The notes: a model not told the origin generated them from the letters alone. A DNA stretch of 64,000 nucleotides from Macrotis lagotis (GCF_037893015.1 NC_133658.1:138831039-138895038); one strand, 5' to 3'. Counted from the first letter of the stretch, positions 53,160 through 63,589 are shown. Translations and numbers: made by a program.

Positions 53160-53560
53160 TGACTGATCTACCACCACAAAAACACATCCAAGAGAATGGT
53201 GCAAGCTGCCCTACTTACCATTAAGAGAAAAGACCACATTATTGCTGTTATAAACCATTGATTAAGGTTTATAATAGCAATAATCCCCTCGAAATTCATT
53301 GTTACTGCAGTTAATGACCAGTTTATTAGAGCGTTAACCATCCTTGGCAATGGGCTGAGTCGTTTAATGCGGGTAACGACCAATTTCTCAAGGATTATTG
53401 CTTAAATAACAATTCTTTGCTAGATGTATGCACCACCACAAGGTGCGGCTCAGATTGGAAACTTCTTAGAAATAATTGTTAATTATTTCCTCAGACTTGG
53501 GCCACTGGACCTCTAGATTACAAAGCTGAAAACAATGGGTTGCATGTGCAGAAGTTTCAG
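53160..53560. promoter_or_regulatory. Candidate conserved non-coding element with inverted repeat
   Basis: A repeat-free block dense in TAAT/ATTA cores ('GCAGTTAATGACCAG', 'GTTTATTAGAGCG', 'GTTTAATGCGG', 'AATAATTGTTAATTATT'). It also has three related words, 'TTAATGACCA', 'GTTAACCATCC' and 'GGTAACGACCAA', spaced through 53305-53385. CpGs in AT-rich context ('CCTCGAAATTC', 'GAGCGTTAACC', 'GAGTCGTTTAATGCGGG') are unusual for decayed DNA. It contains the hairpin at 53238-53284. The features fit a developmental enhancer. A minus-strand frame (71 codons) runs through the block but shows no protein family. Confidence 0.4.
53238..53284. repeat. 19-bp imperfect inverted repeat, 9-bp spacer
   Basis: ATTATTGCTGTTATAAACC (53238-53256) and GGTTTATAATAGCAATAAT (53266-53284) are complementary at 18 of 19 positions, around ATTGATTAA. 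Each arm contains an ATTATTGC-type word. It could be a paired protein site or a short hairpin. Confidence 0.85.
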
Positions 53561-54254
53561 AGGTCCTACAAAAGTCAAAAGTTGAGCTAATCACTGGAGA
53601 TGTCACTAATTTCTTTCAACAGGCTAGTAAGAACTTGGTTCCCCAATACTCTCTCTGGTGATTCTTAGGGACATTGAGGGGAAAAGGCGCTGTTCTCTAA
53701 TCCTTTCCAAGATCTTTCCAGGGTTTAAAAGGGTTTAAATCTACCACGGTCTTTCTTGTTTTAGTGAAAAGGGGCTACAATGGAAAGTTCCTTCAAAAGA
53801 GCATCCAAAGAGCTAAGACCATACACATGGCTAAGGATATGTCTAGTTAAAAGTGTCAAAAAATAATAAAACAAAGAACCAGAAGTACCCGGTTCAAAAC
53901 AAGTAGAATCATGAGAGGTAAGGTCTGAGTTTCAGAATTCGAGGACTCATGACTGAGTAAATAATGAAGTAGGAAGTTAGGTAAAGACTTGTTTACTACA
54001 TTCCACTGATCTGAGGGTACATGTCCATTTTTTAATGACAAATTGTGTGTTCAGCTGGTTTTTCCTTTTCCTTTTTGTTCTTAAGACAGAGAATTTAAGG
54101 CTAAAGAGATATGAAGGATCCTTACCCCTTTTTGCATCATAAATCTCTTGGACAGTCTGATAAAACCTAGGGACCTTTTTCAGAATAATGTTTTAAATGC
54201 ACAAAGTAAAATACATAGGATTGCAAAGGAAACTAATTATCTTGAAATAGCAAA
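53561..54254. other. No recognisable feature
   Basis: Non-coding sequence without an assignable repeat or gene. Confidence 0.4.
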
Positions 54255-54413
54255 CTCTTGGGGAGCCTAGGTGGCGCAGTGAATAGAGCACCAGCCTTGG
54301 AGTCAGGAGTACCTGGGTTCAAGTCCAACCTCAGACAGTTAATAATTACCTAGCCATGTGGCCTTGGGCAAGCCACTTAAACCCATTGCCTTGAAAAAAA
54401 ATTTAAAAAAAAA
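54255..54413 (+). repeat. tRNA-derived SINE with target duplication
   Basis: 'GAGCCTAGGTGGCGCAGTGA', 'GGGTTCAAGTCCAACCTCAG' and 'GTGGCCTTGGGCAAGCCACT'. GAAATAGCAAA occurs at 54244-54254 and 54414-54424. Confidence 0.9.
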
Positions 54414-54512
54414 GAAATAGCAAAATCTTTTTATAAAACAAATTCCTATATCCCAGATTAAAAATCTCTGGTCTAGAACAATTCCTTCTTTTTTTACAGA
54501 GAAGAAAATTAG

Positions 54513-54672
54513 CATCTTTTTCTTAAATTTATTTATTTAAAGCAATGGGATTAAGTAACTTGCCCAAGGTCACACAGCTAGGCAATTATTAAGTTTCTGA
54601 GGTCAAATTTGAACTCAGGCCCTCCTGACTCCAAGGCCAGGGCTCTGTCCACTGCACAACATAGCTGCCCCC
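54513..54672 (-). repeat. tRNA-derived SINE, antisense, with target duplication
   Basis: Same subfamily as 29202-29356 ('TAAATTTATTTATTTAAAGC' tail). AGAAAATTAG occurs at 54503-54512 and 54673-54682. Confidence 0.9.
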
Positions 54673-54682
54673 AGAAAATTAG

Positions 54683-55984
54683 TTTCAAAGAGATCAATGG
54701 TGGTTTGTCCAAGATAACAGAGGTAGTTAATAGCAAAATCAGAATTTTAATCCAAAAGCTTTTATTCCAATTTCATTGCTCTTTCCTTTAAACCACATTG
54801 CACCTACTCTCTCCTTATTCTCCAATTTGAGATAGCTAATGTCCCTGTGGCAAAGAACATCACACATCTATTGTACTGTATCAGCCAAGTGACTCCAATT
54901 TTCATTAGCCACTAAGCCCCAAGGTTTAGATAGCTAGTTTTTCCTTGAATAGTAACAATTAAGCAGTTTTCAAAGGGAAGTCTGGGGGACCCCTGAGATA
55001 AGACCCTGTGGGCAAATCAAATAATCTCTGGGAACATAAATTTTTCCATCTATATAATGTGGATAAACAGAGGGCCTATCTCAAAGGATCATCATAAGGA
55101 ACAATAACATAATGTATATATAATGGTTTTTTCCCAAACTTTAAAACTATGTAAATGAAAACTATTATTCCTAGTTTGCTTGGTTTTTTAATTCAAAGCT
55201 TTAGACTCATCTCAGGGTCCCTCATTTCCCAATTTCCTGTGGACTACATTTTTCTACTTCTCTACTCTTTAATGAACACATAGTCTTTTCAAAAGATTTT
55301 AGTTATAACCAGAGGGGGGAAAAAGAGAGAAAGTAATAAAAACACAAATAAAATGGAAATATTTACAAAGCACAAAGTTACACATGAGCTTTAAAAGCTA
55401 AACCTTTTCTCATAGGTGAGTGTAGAGAAGTTTGAGACAAGGTCCTTCTTAGCTCTTATTTCTGAATTTAGCCTCTTCTTTCAGGTCTTCAACCCTCAAG
55501 AGTGAGTTATCCCTGAAGGTATGCTGCAGCTCATGAAAGCTGATTGTTATATTTTCAGTGTGAGCATATACAGCTTAGAAAGTGGCAAACAGTCAAAATT
55601 CAGGGTTTAAAATATTCTTTTTGTTAAATAATTAGAATTAAGAAAGTGATGAAGAAAATTATAATGGTGCAACAAATTAAGCTTTAAAATGTCTTCTGAG
55701 AGTATTTTTTCAGAGTCAATTGTTAAAACATTTATCAGCAGTATCCTTTGCTATACTCAAACTTAACTGAATTTTTTAAAAGTTAAATTCCAAAATCTTA
55801 GATACAGAAGGGATTTCAGTAATCTTCTACATTGAACCATTCATTTTACAGACCTTAAAAAATGAAGTGACTTATGAAGTCACATGGCAAATTAATAGAA
55901 AAAAATGAGATTTGAAGTTAAATCTCCAATATCCAGGGCTCTTTCTCCTCTAAGTTCCTAGGATCCTTGCCTGAGGTAGCTTCT
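54683..55984. other. Unassigned sequence with MIR-like remnants
   Basis: A MIR-like piece lies at about 55795-55930 ('TTCATTTTACAGACCTTAAA', 'AGTGACTTATGAAGTCACAT'). A sense MIR end lies near 55030-55160. The rest is AT-rich and unassigned. Confidence 0.45.
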
Positions 55985-57560
55985 TTTTTTTTCTTCCAAT
56001 TACATGCAAAGGTAGTTTTCAACATTCACCATTATGCAAGCTTTTGAGTTCCACATTTTTCCTACCACCCTCCCTTCCCTGACCCCCTCCTTGATAGTGA
56101 ACAATCTGATATAGATTGTACATGTGCAATCATATTTAATATATCTCCATATTAGGCATATTGTGAAAGAGGAATTAGAACTAAGGTGAGAAAAATATGA
56201 CATAGGAAAAGACATAAAAGAAATTTTAAAATAGTGAGCATACTATACATTCAGAATTCATTTTTCTCTGGATGTAAATAGCATTTTCCATAACAGTTCT
56301 CAGGATTATCCTTGATCACTGAACTGCTAAGAGGAGCTGCAGCCATTATAGTTGATCATCTCTCAGTGCTGTTTTCAATATGTACAATGTTCTCCTGGTT
56401 CTGCTCACTTCACTCAGCATCAGTTCATACAAATCTTTCCATGCTTCTCTAAGGCATGATCACTCATGACTTCTTACAAAACAATAGTGCTCCATAACAT
56501 TCATAAACCATAACTTGTTCAGTAATTCCCAAGTCGGTGAGTTTTCCTTCAATTTTTGATTCTTTGTCACTAGAAAAGAGAGATTATAAATATTTTTTTA
56601 TACAGGTAGGTCTTTTCTCATTTTTTTCAATCTCTTTGGGATATAGACTGGATCAAAGATATGCTCAGTTTTATTGCCCTTTGGTCACAGTTTCAAATTG
56701 CTCTCCAAAATATTTGGATCAGTTCAGAACTCCACCAACAATGCACTGGTGTCCAATTTCCCCACATTTATTATTTTTCTTTTCTGTTGTATTAACCCAT
56801 CTGATAGGTGTGAGGTGATACCTCAAAGTAGTTTTAATTTGCATTTCTCTAATCAATAATGATATGGAGCATTTTTTCATATGATTATAAATAGCTTTAA
56901 TTTCTTCATCTGAAAACTGTCTATTCATATCTTTTGACAATTTATAAATTGGAGAATTACCTATATTCTTATGAATTTGACTCAGTTTTTTAAACTGAGT
57001 TTTTTAAATTTTATATAAATGTATATTTTTAAAATGAGTCCTTTATCAGAAACACCAGCTATGAAAAATTTTTCCCCCAGCTTTCTTCATTCCTTTTAAT
57101 CTTAGTTGCACTGGTTTTGTTTGTGGAAAAATTTTATGTAGTTGAAATTATCTCTTTTGCAGTTTATAAAGTTCTCTATCTCTTGTTTGGTCATAAACTC
57201 CTCCCCGTTCCATTGATCTGAGAGATAGACTATTCCTTATACTACTAATTGACCTATGGTATCACCCTTTATGTCTAAATCTTGTACTTATTTCAAACTT
57301 ATCTTGGTATAGGGTGTAAGATGTTGGACTATGACTAGTTTTTGTCATACTATTTTCCAGCTTTCCCAGCAGTTTTTAGCAAACAGTGAATTCTTATACC
57401 AGACACTTTAGACTTAGAGTTTTTCAAACAGTAAATCACTATTGTCATTTATTACTATTTGTTTTGTATCTAATTTATTCCACTAATCCACTTCTCTATG
57501 ATTTGAATTAGTTTCAATTATATAAAACTTCAATATTTCCCAATTCTTCCAGAACCTTCT
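55985..57560 (-). mobile_element. L1 3' portion, antisense
   Basis: The 3' end (complement of 'TTGAAAACTACCTTTGCATG' then 'TAATTGGAAG') is the same family as 36574-37460. Further in are the complements of the L1 C-terminus ('CTGCTCACTTCACTCAGCAT', 'CATAACTTGTTCAGTAATTC', 'TGATAGGTGTGAGGTGATAC') and of earlier ORF2 parts ('TTTTTTCATATGATTATAAA', 'TTATCAGAAACACCAGCTAT'). It is diverged, with stops in all frames, and 5' truncated at an uncertain point near 57560. Confidence 0.8.
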
Positions 57561-57578
57561 TCCAAATTTTATCACTGA

Positions 57579-57719
57579 TAGTACAGTGGATATAGCACTG
57601 GCCCTAGAATCAGGAGGAACTGAGTTCAAACCCAGTCTCAGACACTTAATAATTACCTAGCTATATGACCTTGGGAAAGTCACTTAACCTCATTGCCTTG
57701 AAGAAACCCCAAAGCAAAA
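57579..57719 (+). repeat. tRNA-derived SINE with 17-base target duplication
   Basis: 'TAGTACAGTGGATATAGCAC', 'GAGTTCAAACCCAGTCTCAG' and 'CCTAGCTATATGACCTTGGG'. CCAAATTTTATCACTGA occurs at 57562-57578 and 57720-57736. The target sits at the edge of the antisense L1. Confidence 0.92.
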
Positions 57720-57736
57720 CCAAATTTTATCACTGA

Positions 57737-58555
57737 GCATGTACTACCTGGCTTATAGAGATTCATATAAAAGATTCAATTCCAGACTAATTTACTGGGT
57801 TCTGGTCATTCTTCTCCTTCCTATCTTCCCCATTCTTAGAGCTTATTCCCTTTATGGATAGAGCAGGTAGATAAGAATGTGTTTTCTCAGACAGATGTCT
57901 GAAGAGTCTAGCCCACAAGCAAACTTCGATTCTAGCCCCTCAACCTTCCAGTGACTTAACTAACCCAGGAAATGGTTACCATTCCCTGTAGCCTCCAGTG
58001 GTACAGACAAATAGGGTGCCTTCCAGAAAGGATGCCACATCCACCTGGGCCACTGGCAGCTATCTATGATTAAGATCAGGACATATTCAACTCAAACCAC
58101 TGTGAAAGAAGGAATGGACGATCACATCCTGCAGAGGAAAGATTTTTTTGGAGGGCCAAATCCTATAACTTGCTTTCAACTAATAATCACAGTAGAAAAC
58201 ATTCCTGAAGGAACCTTCAGCACACTCAAGCAGGTCTAATGAAATAACAATCAGTAATCACTGAAGCTCCCTTGAAGGATCTTATGGAGCAGCACCTGTC
58301 TTCATTGTTACCAGAATGAGTAGAGCTCACTGCCTTGTTTTTCAAACAGTAAGAGTGTATTCCTTGGCTCAAGGAACAAGAACCCCTTTGGGTCAGCAAT
58401 GTCAGCACCATGGCCAGCTCTATCATCTCACATCCCAGGACCTTCATCAAGTATCATAGAATGTAGAGCAGAAAGGTTCTTTAAAAGTTATCTAGTCATT
58501 TCTTAAGACCAAAGGACTCTAGCATTCTATTTTACACATGTCTGTCTAGTTATAG
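57737..58555. other. No recognisable feature
   Basis: Non-coding sequence. The 74-codon minus frame at 58226-58450 shows no family. A short MIR-like piece may lie near 58455-58540. Confidence 0.4.
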
Positions 58556-58614
58556 ATGATGATGAGGAGGAGAAGGAGGAGGAGGAGGGTGGAGATGGTG
58601 AGGAGGAGGATGAT
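58556..58614 (+). repeat. (GAG/GAT)n-rich tract
   Basis: An impure trinucleotide tract of GAT, GAG and AAG units. Confidence 0.85.
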
Positions 58615-58635
58615 AGTAATCTACTATTCATATAG

Positions 58636-58880
58636 CATGGAAGCACCTAGGTGACAGCAATGGATCTATCTGTCTAGTGTTAGGCCTGGAATCAGGAAGA
58701 CTCATCTTCCTGAGTTCAAATCTGGCCTTGGAAACTTGCTAACTGTGACTCTGAGTAAGTCACTTAAGCCTCAGTTCCTCATCAATAAAATGAACTAGAA
58801 AAGGAATGGCAAACCACTTTGCTATCTTTGCAAGAAAACCCTAAATGGTGTCACCAACACTCAGCCATAATGAAAATTTT
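58636..58880 (+). repeat. MAR1-type tRNA-derived SINE
   Basis: 'AAGCACCTAGGTGACAGCAA', 'TTCCTGAGTTCAAATCTGGC', 'TAAGTCACTTAAGCCTCAGT' and 'GGAATGGCAAACCACTTTGC'. The final 'ggacacaactgaa' part is degraded. Confidence 0.8.
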
Positions 58881-58914
58881 GGAACAATTCATATTGCACA
58901 TTAAGACTTACAAG

Positions 58915-59077
58915 GTGGGGGGGCACCTATGTGGTGCAGTGAATAGAGCACCAGCCCTGGAGTCAGGAGGACCTGAGTTCAAATCTGACCTCAGACACTT
59001 AATAATTCCCTAGCTGTGTGACCTTGGGCAAGTCACTTAAACCCATTGCCTTGCAAACCTCCCCCCCCAAAAAAATT
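58915..59077 (+). repeat. tRNA-derived SINE
   Basis: 'CACCTATGTGGTGCAGTGAA', 'CTGAGTTCAAATCTGACCTC' and 'GTGTGACCTTGGGCAAGTCA', with a C-rich and A-rich end. Flanks 'ACTTACAAGG' and 'ATTTACAAAG' may be an old duplication. Confidence 0.85.
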
Positions 59078-59082
59078 TACAA

Positions 59083-59083
<1 letters not shown>

Positions 59084-59122
<39 letters not shown>

Positions 59123-59141
59123 AACACACACACACACACAT

Positions 59142-59173
<32 letters not shown>

Positions 59174-59174
59174 G
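59084..59174 (+). repeat. (CA)n microsatellite ending in (TA)n
   Basis: About 38 CA units with TA and AA interruptions, then a short TA run, directly behind the SINE. Confidence 0.95.
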
Positions 59175-60088
59175 AAGCAACTGTGATTTCTCTACATCTT
59201 GTTTTCTCTAATGCTAAGTACATTGTTGCATTTCAACCACCACTTGTTCAGATGATTTTTTAACTTACATATAATACCTTAAAATTATCCCTAATAAATT
59301 AAATATCTTAGATATAACTCTTTATTTTAGTTTATCAGGATCTTTTAGGATCCCAATATGCTCTAAAACTTGAATTACATCATTGATCTGGTGCTAGGAA
59401 TGTTAATCTTAGCAGGGTGCCTATTCCAGTTCTAAAACCAAACCCTAGGGGAGTTCCTCAAGATAAACCTCTGGCAGGGGATTATCAAATCCTCTATCTT
59501 TTTTCTCTGCCCAACTGGGCAGAAACCACTATTTCGGGTTCACTATTTGAGTACCTCATGACTTTAATCCCAGGTCCAATAGAGCATTGATATAGCTGGC
59601 ATTTATATAGTAATTATATCATTTGAGTTTCACAACATTCCTGTGAAATTAAATCTTATAGGTGTTATTATTCCCATTTTACAGATCAGGAAAATGAATC
59701 AGTTTAAGTAATTAATTTAAGATCACATATAGTTATTAGTTGCCATGAAGAGATTTGAACCCTGAAATTCCAAATTCCAGGTTCAACATTCTTTATAATA
59801 TATCACCTTGCCTTGTTAATGAGGGAAAGCTATAATATTCACTGCATTATAAGATAATAAGATTGGATTTCAAAGGAACTTGTTACCTAGTTCCCATCCA
59901 TAAAGCACAGGAATGGAAGATAGCTTTCTAAATCCCTCTGGATAATTAGAGTATTAGGTCTTATTCTTTGGAATTTTACAATGTTCCTACCAACTTTCTG
60001 AGTTTTGTGAATATAAGCATTGATCCTAGCCTTTTTTAGACATTCTTAACCATAATGAGATAGAATATCTCAATGATATTTTGACTTA
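59175..60088. other. Unassigned sequence with a MIR copy
   Basis: An antisense MIR lies at about 59585-59815 ('CTGGCATTTATATAGTAATT', 'TCATTTGAGTTTCACAACAT', 'CATTTTACAGATCAGGAAAA'). The rest has no gene or named repeat. Confidence 0.5.
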
Positions 60089-60850
60089 CAGTATTTCCCC
60101 ATGTATAAGATGCTTTTGTGTATAAGATGCACCTTAAATTTGGAGCCCAAAATTTATATATAAAAATGTATTACATAAAGTTATTGAACTCAAGTCTTAT
60201 TCATCATGAAATTCAAGGATCTTCTGCTTCTAACTTTCAGGTATCTTTTGGGCAAGTCTGGTGTATGGATGCATACTCAGTCCATTCTGTTTCATGAATC
60301 TAAAGTACCAGTTGTGTTCTCCTTTGAAATCAGTCACTTCTTTTTCATTAGCAATTCTTCTTGCCTCATGCTGAGCCATCTTTGAGGCCACAAGAATTCC
60401 AATGGCCCTTTGCTCTTCAATCCACCTCTTCAATTCCCTCTCTAAATCAGGCCATTTGGCTGATTCATCTCTCATGCCCTTCTTCTGCCTGGGTGTTTTC
60501 AGGATGGTCTTTTCTTTCCAAAGCCAGTCTCAAATTGTTTTCTCAGTTGGAGGAGCACCAAACTTATATTCAGCAACACAATTTCCATTCACTTTTGTAA
60601 ATTGGATCACTTTGAACTTGAACTCAGCACTGTACAAAAATCTTTTCTGAGCCATCTCCAGGCAGAATGTGGCAAAATGTAACCTAATATATGGGTAATA
60701 AATTCAAAAAATGAGCACAAAGACAAGTGCATAAAAAATGGGAAATGTAATAAAAAAAAATCTACAACCACTGTATAAGATGCTCCCAGCTTTTAGATCC
60801 CTAATTTTTTGAAAAAGGGTGTATCTTATACATAGGGAAATATAATACTC
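60089..60850 (-). mobile_element. Pogo/Tigger-like DNA transposon, internally deleted
   Basis: The ends are inverted repeats: 'GTATTTCCCCATGTATAAGA' (from 60091) and the complement of 'GTATCTTATACATAGGGAAA' (60821-60840), about 20 of 23 matching. A TA precedes the left end (60087-60088), as in Tc1/mariner-superfamily insertions. The right end is less clean. The element is only about 760 bases. It keeps the N-terminal DNA-binding half of a transposase (60230-60655, minus strand) and lacks the catalytic part. Confidence 0.8.
60230..60655 (-). pseudogene. Transposase N-terminal half (CENP-B-type DNA-binding region)
   Basis: Read from an ATG at 60655 the frame gives MAQKRFLYSAEFKFKVIQFT, a first helix-turn-helix like those of pogo/Tigger/Jerky proteins. 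One in-frame TGA follows (after TEKTI), then DWLWKEKTILKTPRQKKG. From 60475 the second, CENP-B/Tc5-type module follows: KWPDLERELKRWIEEQRAIG, residues VASKMAQHEARRIANEK, DFKGEHNWYFRFMKQNGLS and RLAQKIPES, with a stop at 60230. The pattern W-x-(F/Y)-RFMK-x-xGLS is typical of this module. About 12 more residues (KQKILEFHDE) are recognisable beyond the stop. The DDE catalytic domain is absent, so this is a dead copy. Confidence 0.85.
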
Positions 60851-61129
60851 TGTTTACCCTGTAAATCAGAATAGTTGGCAAAGCCAATATTAATGCTGTG
60901 CCTAGGAGAACCAACTATATAAACTGGAAATAATGCTTGTTTGACAAAAATGTGTTAAGAATTTCTGAGACAAATTTTGAGGAAAAAAGAATAAGGAAAA
61001 GCCCATGGAGGTTAGATGCAGTATTAATCTTTGAAAGGAAGAAAATGTTTTCCTCTATATCCTTTATAACTTTACCTTTGCTTTATCTCCATGTATAAAT
61101 CTCCTACAATTAACTCTTCAATTAATTAA
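60851..61129. other. No recognisable feature
   Basis: Short non-coding stretch between the DNA transposon and the L2 copy. Confidence 0.4.
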
Positions 61130-61439
61130 TCAATCAATACGCACTTACTTCGTATCTCATTTTATTAAGTGGCACATGTGCCAGGAATTGTCAAGCACCA
61201 GAAATACAAATGCAAAATAAAATATTCCCTATTCTTAAGAAACTTCCATTCTCTTTGGGGGAGACAACTTGTTCATACATGAGAAACTAATTTTGAGTCA
61301 TGTCTTAAAGAAAAAGAAGGATGTCATCAGATCCTACTGAGGTGGTTATACATCTAGGCATAGGGAAAGACCAGAGCAAAAGAAGAAAATGCAAAAGGAA
61401 AGAAAGTAAGGAAACCAAGGAAAGAAAAAAGGGGAAAAG

Positions 61440-61563
61440 GAAGGAAGGAGGGAAGGAAGGGAGGAAGGAAGGAAGGAAGGAAGGAAGGAAGGAAGGAAGG
61501 AAGGAAGGAAGGAAGGAAGGAAGGAAGGAAGGAAGGAAGGAAGGAAGGAAGGAAAGAGAAAGT

Positions 61564-61633
<70 letters not shown>

Positions 61634-61676
61634 CAGAGAGATAGAGAGAGAGAGAGGGAGAGGGAGAGAGAAATTA
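61440..61676 (+). repeat. Composite microsatellite (GGAA)n-(TG)n-(AG)n
   Basis: About 29 GGAA units (61440-61553) pass into about 13 TG units (61563-61588) and then AG repeats with CAGAG and TAGAG variants to 61676. It lies in the antisense L2. Long open frames on both strands here are products of the repeat. Confidence 0.95.
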
Positions 61677-61967
61677 AGTTACTTGTAGCCTCCTGTTCCA
61701 TAAGAGCTTATAGGAGACCATAATTGTCTGGACAAGAAGTGATAAGGAACTGAGTTAAGGTGATGGTTATGTGAGTAGAGAAAATTAATTTGGTGTGAAA
61801 GAGATGATGGAAAATGGAATGGCAAGATTTGACAACTGAATGAATATGTGAAATGAGGAAAATAAAGCGTCAAAGATGATACCAAACTTATGAACTTTGG
61901 AGACTAAAAGAATGACAGTGCCTTTGAGAGAAGAGGGGAAGTTTGTGTGAGGTGAGTGTGGAGAATT

Positions 61968-62120
61968 TTTTTATTTTGGTTTTTGCAAGGCAACAGGGTT
62001 AAGTGACTTGCTCAGAATCACTCAGCTAGGTAATTATTAAGTGTCTGAGACTAGATTTGAACTCAGGTCCTCCTGACTCCAGGGCCAGTGTTCAATCCAC
62101 TGTGCCACCTAGCTGACCCC
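61968..62120 (-). repeat. tRNA-derived SINE, antisense
   Basis: 'GGTTTTTGCAAGGCAACAGG' to 'GTGCCACCTAGCTGACCCC'. Flanks 'GAGTGTGGAGAATTTT' and 'GAGTTGGAGATTTT' look like a decayed duplication. It lies in the antisense L2. Confidence 0.88.
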
Positions 62121-62260
62121 TGAGTTGGAGATTTTGAGTTCTGTTTTGAAAAATGTTGTGTTTGAGATGGCTCCAAAACATCAAGTGTGAAATATCCAAT
62201 AGGTCATTCATGATATAGGACTATAGTTCAGGGGAGAGCCTGAGACTGAATATACAGATT

Positions 62261-62332
62261 CATATATATATGTATTTATATTTATATTTATATTTATATT
62301 TATATATATGTATGTATGTATGTATATATATA
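62261..62332 (+). repeat. (TATATT)n and (TATG)n tract
   Basis: TATA/TATG units, then about four TATATT units, then TATG and TA units, within the L2 copy. Confidence 0.9.
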
Positions 62333-62927
62333 TGATAATTAAATCCATGGAAGTTGATAAGTCACCAAAGGAGTGTAGACAGAGAGGTGTATGGAGGACT
62401 GAGCTTTGAGGATTATCTACGGTGAGAGGGCATTCTGTAAATGATAAGTCAGCAAAGGAGGAAATGGAGTCAGATAGGTAGGAGGAGGACCAAATAATAG
62501 AAAACATTCAAGAGAAGAAGGAGTTGAGAGTGTCGATTGCAGCAGAGAAGTCAGTTCAGATTTGGCAATTCAGAGATCACTGGTAACTCTGGAAAGCACT
62601 GTCAGCTGAATGCTGAGATCAGAAATCATAATGTGAGGGTGAAGAGAGGAAAAAGAATTAATAAGTGTGGACAGTTTTTCCTAGGAGTTTAACTGAGAAA
62701 GAGAGAAGAAATATAGGATAGTAGACTGAGGGAGTGGTAGAATCAAATGAAGGGGTTTTTGTTTGGCTGTTTGTTTATTTTTAGAATAGTGGAAACCTGA
62801 GCAGCAGAGAAAGAATCTGTTAAGAGAGAGGTTGAAAATTGGGAAAATAGGGAATAATTAAGGAACTAATCTGCTTAAAAAGACTAGGTTGGCCTTGGCA
62901 AGGAAAAGAGTGATCTCATTACCATAA

Positions 62928-63181
62928 GGGTCGCTCAGTGGTCCAATGTAAAAAGCATGAAGCTTAAAGTCAGGAAGTCTCATTTTCATGAGTTCAAATC
63001 TATCCTCTGACACTTACTAGCTATGTGACCCTGTGCAAGTCACTTAAACTGGTTTGCTTCAGTTTCCTCATGTATGAAATGAGCTAGAGAAGGAAATGGC
63101 AAACCATACCATTACTTTTGCCAAGAAAAGCCCAAATGGGATCACAAAGAATTGGACATAACTGAAATGACTAAACAACAA
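62928..63181 (+). repeat. MAR1-type tRNA-derived SINE with target duplication
   Basis: 'GCTCAGTGGTCCAATGTAAA', 'TAGCTATGTGACCCTGTGCA', 'GGAAATGGCAAACCATACCA' and 'AATTGGACATAACTGAAATG'. TACCATAA occurs at 62920-62927 and 63182-63189. Confidence 0.88.
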
Positions 63182-63189
63182 TACCATAA

Positions 63190-63589
63190 ACTTGAAGAAA
63201 AGGAAGAGTAGGGGATGATATCTTTTCCCCATATCCTTACAGTCATGTTGGTGCATTAATAGCTTTCATTTTCTTCCCCACTTGATCTGAAAAGTACCGA
63301 TATGATTGAATTTTAATTGCATTTTATTAGTGAAAATAAATATTAATAGAGTGTGATACTAACATAATATGATGGCAAATTGCTGAGAATTCCACCTCTG
63401 AAACCTAGAGAAAATGACTTCACATTTCTTGATCCTGATTTTTTCCCCCATCTATAAAGATGAATTTTATGCAAAAATAAGGAAGAAGAGCCAAAGCCAC
63501 CTGAAATCCAGAAATCCATCAGAATCTGTTTTAGGCCCAATAACAACGTTCTTCACCTGCAGATCATAGAAAAGTGAAGCAAACGAAGC
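63190..63589. other. No recognisable feature
   Basis: Non-coding sequence; the 62- and 67-codon minus frames show no family. Confidence 0.4.

Larger units (their letters stand above)
61130..62920 (-). mobile_element. L2 LINE, antisense, long copy
   Basis: The minus strand follows L2 from the reverse transcriptase to the 3' end. SRVTSDL-IAKS lies near 62560-62600. SSYLSDSISSFADLSFTECP lies at about 62440-62500, and SVLHTPLCLHSFGDLSTSMD near 62345-62410; these correspond to SYLSDRSFSVS and GSVLGPLLFSLYTLPLGDLI. The 3' tail lies near 61140-61260. 'AGGTTGGCCTTGGCAAGGAA' at 62886 marks its upstream end. Microsatellites and a SINE lie within it, and all frames carry stops. Confidence 0.78.

Noticed and set aside
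53168..53383. 71-codon minus frame across the candidate element
   Set aside because: No family resemblance; TAAT-rich enhancer-like sequence explains the block better than coding.
62208..62507. 99-codon minus frame as a possible new gene
   Set aside because: It is a remnant of the L2 ORF (LSDSISSF, SVLHTPLCLHSF) plus a TATATT microsatellite.
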